DNA of 64,000 nucleotides. Origin: Rhodobacter sp. 24-YEA-8 (GTDB taxonomy: Bacteria; Pseudomonadota; Alphaproteobacteria; Rhodobacterales; Rhodobacteraceae). The DNA lies in NCBI RefSeq assembly GCF_900105075.1, contig NZ_FNSK01000002.1, positions 62,001 to 126,000 of the forward strand. The letters run 5' to 3'. Shown here piece by piece: positions 17,842 through 26,211 of this stretch (its first letter is position 1; each line of letters starts with the position of its first letter). The notes below the pieces were generated by a model. The model was not told where the DNA came from and searched no databases. It worked only from the letters and a program-made list of their open reading frames with translations. A program made the translations under genes and the position numbers.

Positions 17842-18194
17842 TGCTGTGGCCGCACATATCCATCCCGCGTGACAGCCAGATCGCAGGACTATGCAAGGCG
17901 CGATGGCCATATAGGCTGAAACCGGACGGCCAGGCAGCCTGTTTCAGGTGATGCACCCGGGGCGTTGCGAGATTTCGCCAACCGGATTGCGCCAGCTTTG
18001 AAAAAGACCGGCTAAATATAGGCCGGAACGGTGCAAATCCATATGAATTCGGTCAGATTCACCTGGCGCGCAGAAGCACCTTCCGGCACAGGTCCAGCTG
18101 CAAGGGGGATTTCGAGAAAATTCGTCTGAGCCTGATCTCTTACACTACCGGTTTCGCTCATGATATTCATGAATATAATCTGCCTTTGAAATCG
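17842..18194. other. Non-coding stretch between IS and mesX promoter
   Basis: No convincing gene. Base composition drifts from GC-rich to clearly AT-richer towards 18150-18200. A 67-codon minus-strand frame (18012-18215) has no family resemblance and runs through the promoter. The stretch probably consists of inter-operon DNA brought in with the mes block. Confidence 0.5.
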
Positions 18195-18223
18195 TTGACA
18201 TTCCCTGGCTCCCAAAGGATTTT
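18195..18223 (+). promoter_or_regulatory. Sigma-70-type promoter of the mesX-mesD transcript
   Basis: A perfect -35 TTGACA at 18195-18200, then 17 bases, then GATTTT (18218-18223) as a weak -10. It lies just upstream of the riboswitch start, where the transcript should begin. Confidence 0.5.
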
Positions 18224-18229
18224 ATCACT

Positions 18230-18406
18230 TGATTCAGGTGCCGGGGGAAGCCCCGGTTAAAAGGGAATCCGGTAAGGCCAGTGCCAAATCCGGAGCTGCC
18301 CCCGCAACTGTGAGCGGCGAGCCTGTCCGAAAAGCCACTGGCGCATATGCTGCGCCGGGAAGGCCGGACAAGGTTACGACCCGCAAGTCAGGAAACCTGC
18401 CTGGAT
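18230..18406 (+). promoter_or_regulatory. Cobalamin (B12) riboswitch
   Basis: The conserved AdoCbl-aptamer blocks appear in order: TCAGGTGCC opening P1/P2, AAAAGGGAATCCGGT, GCCAAATCCGGAGCTGCCCC, CGCAACTGTGAGCGG, the B12-box region GCCACTGGC with GGGAAGGCC, then ACCCGCAAGTCAGGAAACC closing with CTGCCTGG. It precedes mesX-mesD on the same strand. B12 binding is expected to lower expression, so these methionine genes would be made when cobalamin is scarce and MetH cannot work. Confidence 0.95.
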
Positions 18407-18538
18407 TGATCACCTGTTCCGGCCGCGGTGGGCGTGTCGGGAGCGGCCGTTCCGCAAAGGTGACTGCAAAGGCCCGTGTGACATCTGTCGCCCGGGGCCG
18501 GCTTCGCGACATCCGTCGCGGAGTGTCTGTGGTTTTAC

Positions 18539-18556
18539 GGCCTGTCTTTTCAGGCC
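18539..18556 (+). promoter_or_regulatory. Hairpin before mesX, part of the riboswitch expression platform
   Basis: GGCCTG-TCTTTT-CAGGCC is a perfect 6-bp stem 20 bases upstream of the mesX ATG, close to the AGAAGG ribosome site. It could take part in hiding or exposing the translation start. The rest of 18410-18538 contains more GC-rich inverted repeats (for instance GGCCGC/GCGGCC) but no U-tract terminator, so control at translation is more likely. Confidence 0.4.
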
Positions 18557-18575
18557 GCTCAGAAGGCATGTCACA

Positions 18576-19559
18576 ATGACAGAAGGTTTCACTTTCAGGG
18601 TTACGAAGATTGGCTTCGACGAGAATTACATTCCCGCCGAAAATACGCGCATCACCACCAATTTTGCCAATCTTGCCAGAGGGGAACATCGCCGGGAGAA
18701 TTTGCGAAACACTCTGGCGATGATCACTAACCGGTTCAATTCTCTGGCGGGTTGGGACAACCCTGAAGGTGACCGGTATTCCGTCGGGGTTGAGATCATA
18801 TCTGTCGACATGGATATGGGGGATGCCGAAACTGCGGGCGTTTTCCCGATTATTGAGATTTTGAAGACAAAAATCCTTGATCACAAGAGCCGTAAGGTCA
18901 TTGATGGGGCCGCGGGGAATAATTTCTCTTCATATGTACGGGACTATGATTTCAGCATAGCGCTCCCCGAGTATAATAAAGGGAGATCCGTTTTCGCCGC
19001 GCCAGAAGGTTTTGGAAACCTGCATGGAAATCTGTTCAGGAGTTTCGTTAAATCTGAGGTATATCGTCAGAATTTCAGCAAAACACCTGTGATATGTCTC
19101 AGTGTGTCAAGCAACAGAACCTATATTCGAACCGATATCACTCATCCTATTCTTGGTGCTGAATACAGGCAGGATGAAGCATCTCTGACCGACAGATATT
19201 TTGCAAAAATGGGAATGAAGGTTCGCTGTTTCATGCCGCCGGGCGCCGTAGCCCCCCTGGCATTTTATTTCATGGGGGATCTTCTGGCTGATTATACAAA
19301 TCTGGAAATGATCAGTGCCATCAGCACGATGGAGACATTCCAGAAGATCTATCGCCCGGAAATCTACAACGCCAATGCCGCCGCGGGCAGCTGCTATCAC
19401 CCAAGCCTGAAACATCAGGACTATTCTCTGACGCGGATTGTCTATGACCGCGAAGAGCGCAGTCGTCTGGCGCTGGAGCAGGCCAGGTTCGCGGAAGAGC
19501 ATTTTATCAGGCCGCATCAGGCCAGGCTTTCGCAATGGTCAGCCAGTTTCGCGCTTTGA
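18576..19559 (+). CDS. mesX: MesX, DUF1852 partner of folate-independent methionine synthase
   Basis: A 327-residue protein matching the DUF1852 family throughout: FTFRVTKIGFDENYIPAENT, NFANLARGEHRRENLRNTL, then VRDYDFSIALPEYN, and a C-terminal AGSCYHPSLKHQDYSLTRIV block. DUF1852 proteins sit beside MesD and have been named MesX; genetic work showed that MesD needs both MesX and oxygen for methionine synthesis. The biochemical role of MesX is unknown. GC content here is about 45-50 percent, well below the 64 percent of neighbours, suggesting acquisition by transfer. The ATG at 18576 follows AGAAGG at suitable spacing, and the gene is under the B12 riboswitch. Confidence 0.88.
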   Translation: MTEGFTFRVTKIGFDENYIPAENTRITTNFANLARGEHRRENLRNTLAMITNRFNSLAGWDNPEGDRYSVGVEIISVDMDMGDAETAGVFPIIEILKTKILDHKSRKVIDGAAGNNFSSYVRDYDFSIALPEYNKGRSVFAAPEGFGNLHGNLFRSFVKSEVYRQNFSKTPVICLSVSSNRTYIRTDITHPILGAEYRQDEASLTDRYFAKMGMKVRCFMPPGAVAPLAFYFMGDLLADYTNLEMISAISTMETFQKIYRPEIYNANAAAGSCYHPSLKHQDYSLTRIVYDREERSRLALEQARFAEEHFIRPHQARLSQWSASFAL

Positions 19560-19582
19560 CAGAATAAAAAAGGTCCCCCACT

Positions 19583-20611
19583 ATGAATAAACTTCTTCCC
19601 ACCGCCACTGCCGGCAGCCTTCCCAAACCGTCCTGGCTGGCCGAGCCCGAGAAACTCTGGTCGCCCTGGAAACTGGAAGGGGAAACACTTGCTGAAGGCA
19701 GGCAGGATGCGTTGCGCCTTGCGCTGGACGATCAGCAGCAGTCGGGCATCGACATTGTGAGCGATGGCGAACAGACCCGCCAGCATTTCGTCACCACGTT
19801 CATCGAACATCTTGAAGGCGTTGACTTTGAGAAACGAGAAACCGTAAGGATCCGGGATCGTTATGATGCCAGCGTGCCGACCGTCACCGGTGCCGTGGCG
19901 CGCAGCAGACCGGTTTTTGTCGAGGATGCAAAATTCCTGCGGCAGCAGACAAAACAGCCGATCAAATGGGCGCTGCCCGGCCCCATGACCATGATCGACA
20001 CGCTCTATGATGCTCATTACAAAAGCCGGGAAAAGCTTGCCTGGGAGTTTGCAACAATCCTGAATCAGGAGGCGCGCGAACTGGAAGCCGCAGGCGTCGA
20101 TATCATCCAGTTTGATGAGCCCGCCTTCAACGTGTTTTTCGATGAGGTCAATGACTGGGGGATTTCTGCACTGGAGCGGGCAGTTGAAGGTCTGAAATGC
20201 CAGACCGCAGTTCATATCTGCTATGGTTACGGCATCAAAGCCAATACGGACTGGAAGAAGACACTCGGCACCGAATGGCGTCAATATGAAAAGATCTTCC
20301 CGAAGCTGCAGGCGTCAAGCATCGATATGATTTCGCTTGAATGCCATAATTCGCATGTGCCGATGGATCTGATTGAACTGATCCGGGGCAAGAAGGTGAT
20401 GGTTGGTGCCATCGATGTGGCTTCCGAACGGGTCGAGACGCCGGAGGAAGTGGCCAATACGCTGCGCAAAGCGCTGCAATTCGTAGATGCCGAAAATCTT
20501 TGCCCCTGCACCAATTGCGGCATGGCACCGCTGCCGCGCCATATCGCAAGGGCAAAGTTGCAGGCTCTGGGTGCCGGTGCCGAGATTATCCGCAAAGAAC
20601 TGCAGGCATAA
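19583..20611 (+). CDS. mesD: MesD, MetE-C-like folate-independent methionine synthase
   Basis: A 342-residue protein with only the C-terminal catalytic barrel of MetE, lacking the N-terminal folate-binding half (full MetE is about 750 residues). The zinc ligands are visible: H211 and C213 in HICYGYG, E253 in SLECHNSHVP, C312 in CTNCGMAPL. It methylates homocysteine using a donor other than methyltetrahydrofolate. In the MesD group this reaction needs MesX and O2, and the true methyl donor is still unsettled. It follows mesX by 23 bases and shares its B12-riboswitch leader. A strong hairpin closes the operon. Confidence 0.9.
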   Translation: MNKLLPTATAGSLPKPSWLAEPEKLWSPWKLEGETLAEGRQDALRLALDDQQQSGIDIVSDGEQTRQHFVTTFIEHLEGVDFEKRETVRIRDRYDASVPTVTGAVARSRPVFVEDAKFLRQQTKQPIKWALPGPMTMIDTLYDAHYKSREKLAWEFATILNQEARELEAAGVDIIQFDEPAFNVFFDEVNDWGISALERAVEGLKCQTAVHICYGYGIKANTDWKKTLGTEWRQYEKIFPKLQASSIDMISLECHNSHVPMDLIELIRGKKVMVGAIDVASERVETPEEVANTLRKALQFVDAENLCPCTNCGMAPLPRHIARAKLQALGAGAEIIRKELQA

Positions 20612-20625
20612 TCAGATCGCATCGC

Positions 20626-20654
20626 CATGCCGCCGGAGAAACGCCGGCGGCATG
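20626..20654. terminator. Bidirectional hairpin terminator between mesD and the ScfR-type gene
   Basis: A perfect 11-bp inverted repeat (CATGCCGCCGG/CCGGCGGCATG, 7-base loop) lies between the convergent stops of mesD and the regulator. It is followed by a TTACTCTT stretch on the plus strand. Confidence 0.75.
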
Positions 20655-22100
20655 TTACTCTTCCCCAAAGCGGTAGATCGCGAGGCTTCTTTCGCGTTCA
20701 TTCACCGCAAGCGGCCGGTTGATCGGCGCGTGAGCGCGGGCGGCGCAGTCGCGACGTTCGCAAAGATAGCAGTTCAGCCCGATCTCGACCGGTTTCGATC
20801 TGACAAGGTCGATTCCGTCCGCATAGATCAGGCGCGGCGCATAGGCGGTATCGCAGCCAAGCCCGATCGCAAGCCGCTGCGCCGGTTGCCCCTGCATGCC
20901 GCCCGCGCGGGTCACGGTGCGCGCAACCGAAAAATAACTCGCGCCTTCGGGCATGCGGATCAGCTGTGTCTGTACCTGATCGGGCGTCTCGAAAGCGCCA
21001 TGGATGTTCCAGAGCGGGCAGGTGCCACCAAAGCGCGAGAAGGGGAACCGCCCCGCCGAAAAGCGCTTTGAGATATTTCCCGCCCGGTCCACCCGCACGA
21101 AGAAGAACGGGATGCCCCGCGCACCCTCGCGTTGCAGCGTCGACATACGATGCGCGGTCTGCTCGAAACTGGTGCCAAAGCGGTGGGACAGCAATTCGAC
21201 ATCATAGCGCGTTGTTTCACAGGCGCCGAGGAAACGCCCATAGGGCATCACCAGGGCTGCGGCGAAGTAATTGGCAAGGCTGACGCGCATCAGGGTGAAA
21301 GCCGACGGAGCGGTCAGTCCGGCCTCCTCCACCAGCCGCGCGATCAGCGGCTCCTGCTCCAGGCGCGCCAGCAGAACGCCGATCTGAAAGCGCCGGCTCG
21401 ACTGGCGCAACAGCTCAGAGAGCATCAGCTCCTTGCGATGCAGGTCAAAGCGCCTGAGATGCCCCCCCATCACATCTGCCGGCAGGATACGCGTGCGGAT
21501 GCCATGCGCCGAAAGCCGGGCCGAGAGGGCCACATGCGGCTCGCTGCGATGGAGCTGCAATTCCGCCGCCAGCGACTCGGCGGCGCGGTCGAGCGCATCG
21601 ACATGATTGCCGCGGGCGTAGAACCAGGCCCGTACTGCCTCGGCCGGGCGCGAACTTTCCGAAAGGACCTCGACCTTGTCGCGATCGGTCAGCGGGTTGT
21701 CATCCGCCATCGGGCGCAGGACGGCCTCGCGGTGGCGGTCATGCAGCTGCACAAAGGCCCGTGCGAGCCGGGGTGAGGCCTGGAGAATGGCCTCGATCTC
21801 GACCTTCGGGATCTGCCCGGCCCCAAGCAGCGGATCTTTCAGCGCTGCGTTGAAATCTGCGGCCAGCTGCGCGTCACTGGCCGGGGCAAGTTCCGAGATG
21901 TTCAGATCGTAGATTGCCGCGAGTTTCATCAGAAACTGTGCCGAGGCGGGACGCTGATCAGCCTCGATCAGGGTGATGTAGCTTGCCGAAACGCCAAGCT
22001 CGGTTGCCATCTGCGCCTGGGTCAGCCCCAGCGATTGCCGCAGCACCTTCAGACGCTGTCCGATGATCAGCTTTTCGCCCCGTTTGCCCTCGCCTGTCAT
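20655..22100 (-). CDS. RamB/ScfR-type XRE regulator of the glyoxylate shunt
   Basis: A 481-residue regulator with an N-terminal XRE helix-turn-helix (RLKVLRQSLGLTQAQMATEL, SASYITLIEADQRPASAQFL), a central IrrE/ImmA-like region (LSHRFGTSFEQTAHRMSTLQ) and a C-terminal short-chain-fatty-acyl regulator domain with Cys pairs (NCYLCERRDCAARAH). Relatives such as corynebacterial RamB and rhizobial ScfR control acetate or propionate genes. Here it is divergent from aceB-aceA, which strongly suggests that they are its targets. The ATG at 22100, with GAGGA nine bases upstream, is preferred; the ATG at 22160 lies inside the operator region. Confidence 0.88.
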   Translation of the reverse strand: MTGEGKRGEKLIIGQRLKVLRQSLGLTQAQMATELGVSASYITLIEADQRPASAQFLMKLAAIYDLNISELAPASDAQLAADFNAALKDPLLGAGQIPKVEIEAILQASPRLARAFVQLHDRHREAVLRPMADDNPLTDRDKVEVLSESSRPAEAVRAWFYARGNHVDALDRAAESLAAELQLHRSEPHVALSARLSAHGIRTRILPADVMGGHLRRFDLHRKELMLSELLRQSSRRFQIGVLLARLEQEPLIARLVEEAGLTAPSAFTLMRVSLANYFAAALVMPYGRFLGACETTRYDVELLSHRFGTSFEQTAHRMSTLQREGARGIPFFFVRVDRAGNISKRFSAGRFPFSRFGGTCPLWNIHGAFETPDQVQTQLIRMPEGASYFSVARTVTRAGGMQGQPAQRLAIGLGCDTAYAPRLIYADGIDLVRSKPVEIGLNCYLCERRDCAARAHAPINRPLAVNERERSLAIYRFGEE

Positions 22101-22120
22101 GTCATTCCTCGCATCCCGCT

Positions 22121-22179
22121 TGTGACAAACCTTACAGATCTTGCAAGGGTAATGTGACAAGACTTACATCATTACCCTT
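22121..22179. promoter_or_regulatory. Paired palindromic operators between the ScfR-type gene and aceB
   Basis: Two copies of a TGTGACAA-nn-CTTACA element (22121-22136 TGTGACAAACCTTACA; 22153-22168 TGTGACAAGACTTACA) lie 32 bp apart start to start, about three helical turns. Each has near-dyad TGTnA/TnACA ends. The second copy sits inside a perfect 10-bp inverted repeat AAGGGTAATG/CATTACCCTT (22145-22154, 22170-22179). The position in the divergent promoter fits binding by the ScfR-type regulator. This is inferred from the repeats alone. Confidence 0.6.
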
Positions 22180-22257
22180 TTATTTCAGGTAGATAATGCA
22201 CATGCGGCATAACATTACCATAGTGACTTTACGCCAGAGTCACATCGGAGAATCGTT

Positions 22258-23880
22258 ATGCCGCTCGACCGTCCGCCCCATAGCCTGCCGCCCGTGATCC
22301 TGCGGGAAGTTCCTGGCGCCGACCGGGTTCTGACGCCTGACGCGCTGGCATTCCTCGCCGGGCTGCATCGCGCATTTTCTGGTCAGATCGACGCGCTTCT
22401 GGCCGCGCGGCGCGCGCGTCAGCACAGTTATGATCTGGGCATGCTGCCGGAATACCTGACCGAGACGAAAGACATTCGTCAGGGGATCTGGGAGGCGGCT
22501 CCGGTGCCCCGGGAGCTGATGGACCGGCGGGTCGAGATCACCGGCCCGGCGGATCGCGTGACGATGATCACCGCGCTGAATTCCGGTGCGAAGGTCTTCA
22601 TGGCCGATCTGGAAGATGCAAGCGCGCCGCGCTTCGACACCATGATCCAGGGGCAGGTGAACCTGCTCGATTACCGCGATCACGCGCTTCGCTGCACCGA
22701 TCCGAAATCCGGCGAGACCCGCGAAGTCAAAGATGATCCGGCACTGTTGATCCTGCGGCCGCGCGGGCTGCATCTCATCGAGGCAAATCTGCTGATCGAC
22801 GGGCGGCCGATCCCGGCGGCGCTGTTCGATTTCGGGCTGCATATCTTCCATTCCGGCAAGGCGCTCGCCGCTGACGGGCGCGGTCCGTTCTATTACCTGC
22901 CAAAGCTGGAAAACCACCGCGAGGCGCGGCTTTGGAATGCGATCTTCCTTCACGCGCAGGAAGCAATCGATCTGGCGCCTGGCACCATCAAGGCGACCGT
23001 GCTGATCGAGACGCTGCGCGCCGCCTTTGAGATGGATGAGATTATCTGGGAACTGCGCGACCATATCGCCGGGCTGAACTGCGGCCGTTGGGATTATATA
23101 TTCAGCTATATCAAGACATTGCGCGCGCATCCCGACTATGTCTTGCCTGATCGGGCCGAGGTGACGATGGACCGCGCCTTCCTTGCGACCTATGCGGCGC
23201 GGCTGGTCAAGATCTGCCATCGGCGCGGCATCCATGCGATGGGCGGCATGTCCGCCATGGTGCCAGGGCGCGACAACCGGGAGGTGACAGAGGCCGCGCT
23301 TGCCCGTGTCCGTGCCGATAAAGAGCGCGAGGTGAACCTGGGTCATGACGGCACATGGGTGGCGCATCCGGATCTCGTGCCGGTTGCGCTGGAAGTGTTC
23401 GACGCCGCAATGCCTGGCCCGAACCAGATCCGCCGCCCGCGGCAGGATTACCGGATCGACCCCGCAATGCTGCTGAAACCGCATGACGGACGGGTGAGCG
23501 AGGCCGGCCTGCGCGGCAATATCGCGGTCGCGATCGAATATCTGGCGCAATGGTTGCAAGGCCGTGGGGCTGTGGCGATCAACGGGATGCTGGAAGATGC
23601 CGCCACGGCCGAGATCGCGCGGATGCAGCTCTGGCAATGGCTGCGCCACGGGGCCGAAGTGACGCTGTCCGATGGCGACCACACGAAGCTGACCGCCGAA
23701 TGGCTCGCCTCGCTGATCCAGGAAGAGATCGTCGCGATCCTTGGCCGCCTTGGGCCGACCGGCTTCCACCGGGGCCATTATGCCTCGGCCTCCCGGATCG
23801 TGCATGAGGCGATCCTTGCCGCGACGCCGCCCGATTTCATCACATTGCCGGCCTATGACGTGCTGAACGCGCTCGACTGA
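22258..23880 (+). CDS. aceB: Malate synthase A
   Basis: A 540-residue glyoxylate-shunt enzyme condensing glyoxylate with acetyl-CoA to malate. Characteristic blocks are the FMADLEDASAPRFDTMIQGQ active-site segment, the LRPRGLHLIEANLLIDG segment, GLNCGRWDYIFSYIKTLR and the HAMGGMSAMVPGRDN region. Length is typical of the A form (about 530), not the 720-residue G form. GGAGAATCGTT precedes the ATG at 22258. It is first in an operon with aceA and divergent from the ScfR-type regulator. Confidence 0.97.
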   Translation: MPLDRPPHSLPPVILREVPGADRVLTPDALAFLAGLHRAFSGQIDALLAARRARQHSYDLGMLPEYLTETKDIRQGIWEAAPVPRELMDRRVEITGPADRVTMITALNSGAKVFMADLEDASAPRFDTMIQGQVNLLDYRDHALRCTDPKSGETREVKDDPALLILRPRGLHLIEANLLIDGRPIPAALFDFGLHIFHSGKALAADGRGPFYYLPKLENHREARLWNAIFLHAQEAIDLAPGTIKATVLIETLRAAFEMDEIIWELRDHIAGLNCGRWDYIFSYIKTLRAHPDYVLPDRAEVTMDRAFLATYAARLVKICHRRGIHAMGGMSAMVPGRDNREVTEAALARVRADKEREVNLGHDGTWVAHPDLVPVALEVFDAAMPGPNQIRRPRQDYRIDPAMLLKPHDGRVSEAGLRGNIAVAIEYLAQWLQGRGAVAINGMLEDAATAEIARMQLWQWLRHGAEVTLSDGDHTKLTAEWLASLIQEEIVAILGRLGPTGFHRGHYASASRIVHEAILAATPPDFITLPAYDVLNALD

Positions 23881-23957
23881 TGGACCGGCTGACCACGCTT
23901 TCCCCCTTTGGCGGGCCTGTGCCTGCCAGCATTTCCTCTGTTACGAAAGGATCTCCC

Positions 23958-25565
23958 ATGACCCGCAAGACCTATGCAGAACTGCGCCGCGAGGTTGCGC
24001 AGCGTTACCCGACCGGCCAGACGGCGGCCGGTGTCTCGGTGGACGATATTGTGCAGCTGAGGCTGCAGAACTCCTGGGAGAGCCATCTTGAGATCGCGCG
24101 CGAGATGGCGGTGGTGATGCGCGCCGATATGGCGGCCTATGACCAGGATGCATCGAAATTCACGCAATCGCTGGGCTGCTGGTCGGGCTTTCACGCCCAG
24201 CAGATGATCAAAGCGGTCAAGCGGATGCGCGGCACCGCGAAAGGCACCTATGTCTATCTTTCCGGTTGGATGGTTGCCGGGCTGCGCAACCGCTGGGGCC
24301 ATCTGCCCGACCAGTCGATGCACGAGAAAACCGCAGTCGCCGATCTGATCCAGGAGATTTACACCTCGCTGCGCCAGGCCGATGAGGTGGCGCTGAATGA
24401 TCTGTTCCGCAGCCTGAAAGCCGCGAAAACGGACGCCGAGCGCGAGGCCGCGATTGCCGCCATCGACGGGTTTGAGACCCATGTCGTACCGATCATCGCC
24501 GATATTGATGCCGGTTTCGGCAATGAACATGCAACCTATCTGCTGGCGAAAGAGCTGATCAAGGCCGGGGCCTGCTGCCTCCAGATCGAAAACCAGGTGT
24601 CAGACGCCAAGCAATGCGGCCATCAGGATGGCAAGGTCACTGTCCCGCGCGAGGATTTCATCGAGAAACTCCGCGCCTGCCGCCTCGCATTCGAGGAACT
24701 CGGCATCGATCAGGGCGTGATCGTCGCGCGCACCGACAGTCTTGGTGCGGGGCTGACGCAGAAAGTTCCGGTCTCCGCCCGCCCGGGCGATCTGGCCAGC
24801 CAATATATCAAATGGCTGAAGGTGGAGCCGATCACCGACGAGAATCCGATCCAGGAAGGCGAGCTCGCGCTTTATCAGGGCGGTGAATTCGTGCGCCCGC
24901 AGCGCTTGCCCAATGGTCTCTTCCCCTTCCGCGAAGGCACCGGCCGCGCCCGGGTGATCGAGGATTGCATCGCGAACCTGACCGAGGGCGGCGCCGATCT
25001 GCTCTGGATCGAAACCGACACCCCGAATGTGGATGAGATCGCGGGAATGGTCGCCGAAATCCGCAGGGCGGTGCCGAATGCGAAACTCACCTATAACAAT
25101 TCACCCAGCTTCAACTGGACGCTGAACCTTCGGAAACAGGTGCGCGACGAATGGCTCGCAGCGGGCCGGATCAAAGCCGCCGACTACCCCGATGGCAATG
25201 AGCTGATGAAGGCCGATTTCGACGCGACCGATCTGGGCCGCGAGGCCGATCAGCGACTTCAGCGCTTCCAGACCGATATCTCGGCGCGGGCGGGGGTGTT
25301 CCACAACCTGATCACACTGCCGACCTTCCACCTGACAGCGAAATCGGTCGATGAACTCAGCCGGGGCTATTTCGGCGAGGAGAAGATGCTCGCCTATGTC
25401 AAAACCGTGCAGCGCGAGGAAATCCGTCGCGGCGTCTCGGCGGTGAAGCACCAGCATGAGGTCGGCTCGGATCTTGGTGATACCTTCAAGGAAATGGTCT
25501 CGGGCGAACGTGCGCTGAAAGCCGGCGGGCACGCCAATACCATGAACCAGTTCGCGGCCGAGTAA
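23958..25565 (+). CDS. aceA: Isocitrate lyase
   Basis: A 535-residue isocitrate lyase that splits isocitrate into succinate and glyoxylate. The catalytic KQCGHQDGK motif has its cysteine at residue 220. VPIIADIDAGFGNEHATYLL and the C-terminal NLITLPTFHLTAKSV block are typical of the longer (about 530-residue) proteobacterial form. The ATG at 23958 follows GAAAGGATCTCCC; an in-frame ATG at 23880 overlaps the aceB stop and makes a non-homologous extension. It lies 77 bases after aceB and is probably co-transcribed. Confidence 0.97.
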   Translation: MTRKTYAELRREVAQRYPTGQTAAGVSVDDIVQLRLQNSWESHLEIAREMAVVMRADMAAYDQDASKFTQSLGCWSGFHAQQMIKAVKRMRGTAKGTYVYLSGWMVAGLRNRWGHLPDQSMHEKTAVADLIQEIYTSLRQADEVALNDLFRSLKAAKTDAEREAAIAAIDGFETHVVPIIADIDAGFGNEHATYLLAKELIKAGACCLQIENQVSDAKQCGHQDGKVTVPREDFIEKLRACRLAFEELGIDQGVIVARTDSLGAGLTQKVPVSARPGDLASQYIKWLKVEPITDENPIQEGELALYQGGEFVRPQRLPNGLFPFREGTGRARVIEDCIANLTEGGADLLWIETDTPNVDEIAGMVAEIRRAVPNAKLTYNNSPSFNWTLNLRKQVRDEWLAAGRIKAADYPDGNELMKADFDATDLGREADQRLQRFQTDISARAGVFHNLITLPTFHLTAKSVDELSRGYFGEEKMLAYVKTVQREEIRRGVSAVKHQHEVGSDLGDTFKEMVSGERALKAGGHANTMNQFAAE

Positions 25566-25576
25566 TCCCGCGATCG

Positions 25577-25627
25577 TTGCCGGTGCTCTCCCGGCAATTG
25601 GCGCCGTCCTGTCAAAGGGGCGGCGCC
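25577..25627 (+). terminator. Tandem hairpins after aceA
   Basis: TTGCCGG/CCGGCAA (25577-25597) is followed directly by a 10-bp stem opening GGCGCCG and closing CGGCGCC (25600-25627). Both are GC-rich, with no U-tract. They probably end or stabilise the aceBA transcript. Confidence 0.5.
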
Positions 25628-25693
25628 GTCTGTCATGCCGCTGATGCAGTCCCGTGGTGACGGGGGGCAGCAATATTTATACCTTCCGCTGGG

Positions 25694-26169
25694 TGGGCTG
25701 CTCTTCGAGGATTGAACAGTGACGGAGGCTGCGATCTGACGATTGCCGGTCTCCAGGGGCGTGCAGATCAGGAATGCGGATACGCAGGAACCATGACGCG
25801 GGGTTCAAGGCGCGCGGGGGGGCGGAAGCCGTCAAGGGCGCGCATTGTGTCGGAGTTTGCGGCCGAATACGTCATGCGTCCGACGTTGATCCACCAGTGG
25901 AAGAAGGGCTTTCGACCGAGCTGCGGATTTTTCGAGCGGGGCGGCAAGAGGCCCGCAGCCGAGGCGCATGAGGAAACTTTCCTGCCCGGAATGCCGAACG
26001 CGACGATAGGACGGCACCATCCAGCATTGTGGATCGGCGTGCAGTGCCGCCTTCTGTTGGTCTGGCGCTCATCTGTTTTCCACGAGGCTGCGGGTGAAAC
26101 GGAGCAGAGCCGCAGGCTGATGCAGGGGACTGATCAGCGGTTCCGCGGCACGCCCTTCTGCGGCGTCCA
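25694..26169 (+). mobile_element. Degenerate, truncated copy of the IS3-family element
   Basis: The sequence begins TGGGCTGCTC and continues AACAGTGACGGAGGCTGCGA, matching the left end and leader of the IS at 16572, then gives frameshifted orfA pieces (RNHDAGFKARG) and a short orfB start (GRHHPALWIGVQCRLLL, then GTPFCGV). Frameshifts, an internal deletion of the orfA end, and loss of everything after the start of orfB mark it as an old dead copy. It ends abruptly about 40 bases before the LysR-gene stop. Confidence 0.85.
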
Positions 26170-26211
26170 CTCTAATCTCAGACATCAGCACGCATTTGCC
26201 TGCCCGTCTGG

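Noticed and set aside
18012..18215. 67-codon minus-strand frame before the B12 riboswitch
   Set aside because: It runs across the probable mesX promoter, has no good ribosome site and no recognisable similarity.
22240..23805. 521-codon open frame on the minus strand
   Set aside because: It lies exactly antisense to aceB, has no family resemblance and is a product of GC-rich third positions.
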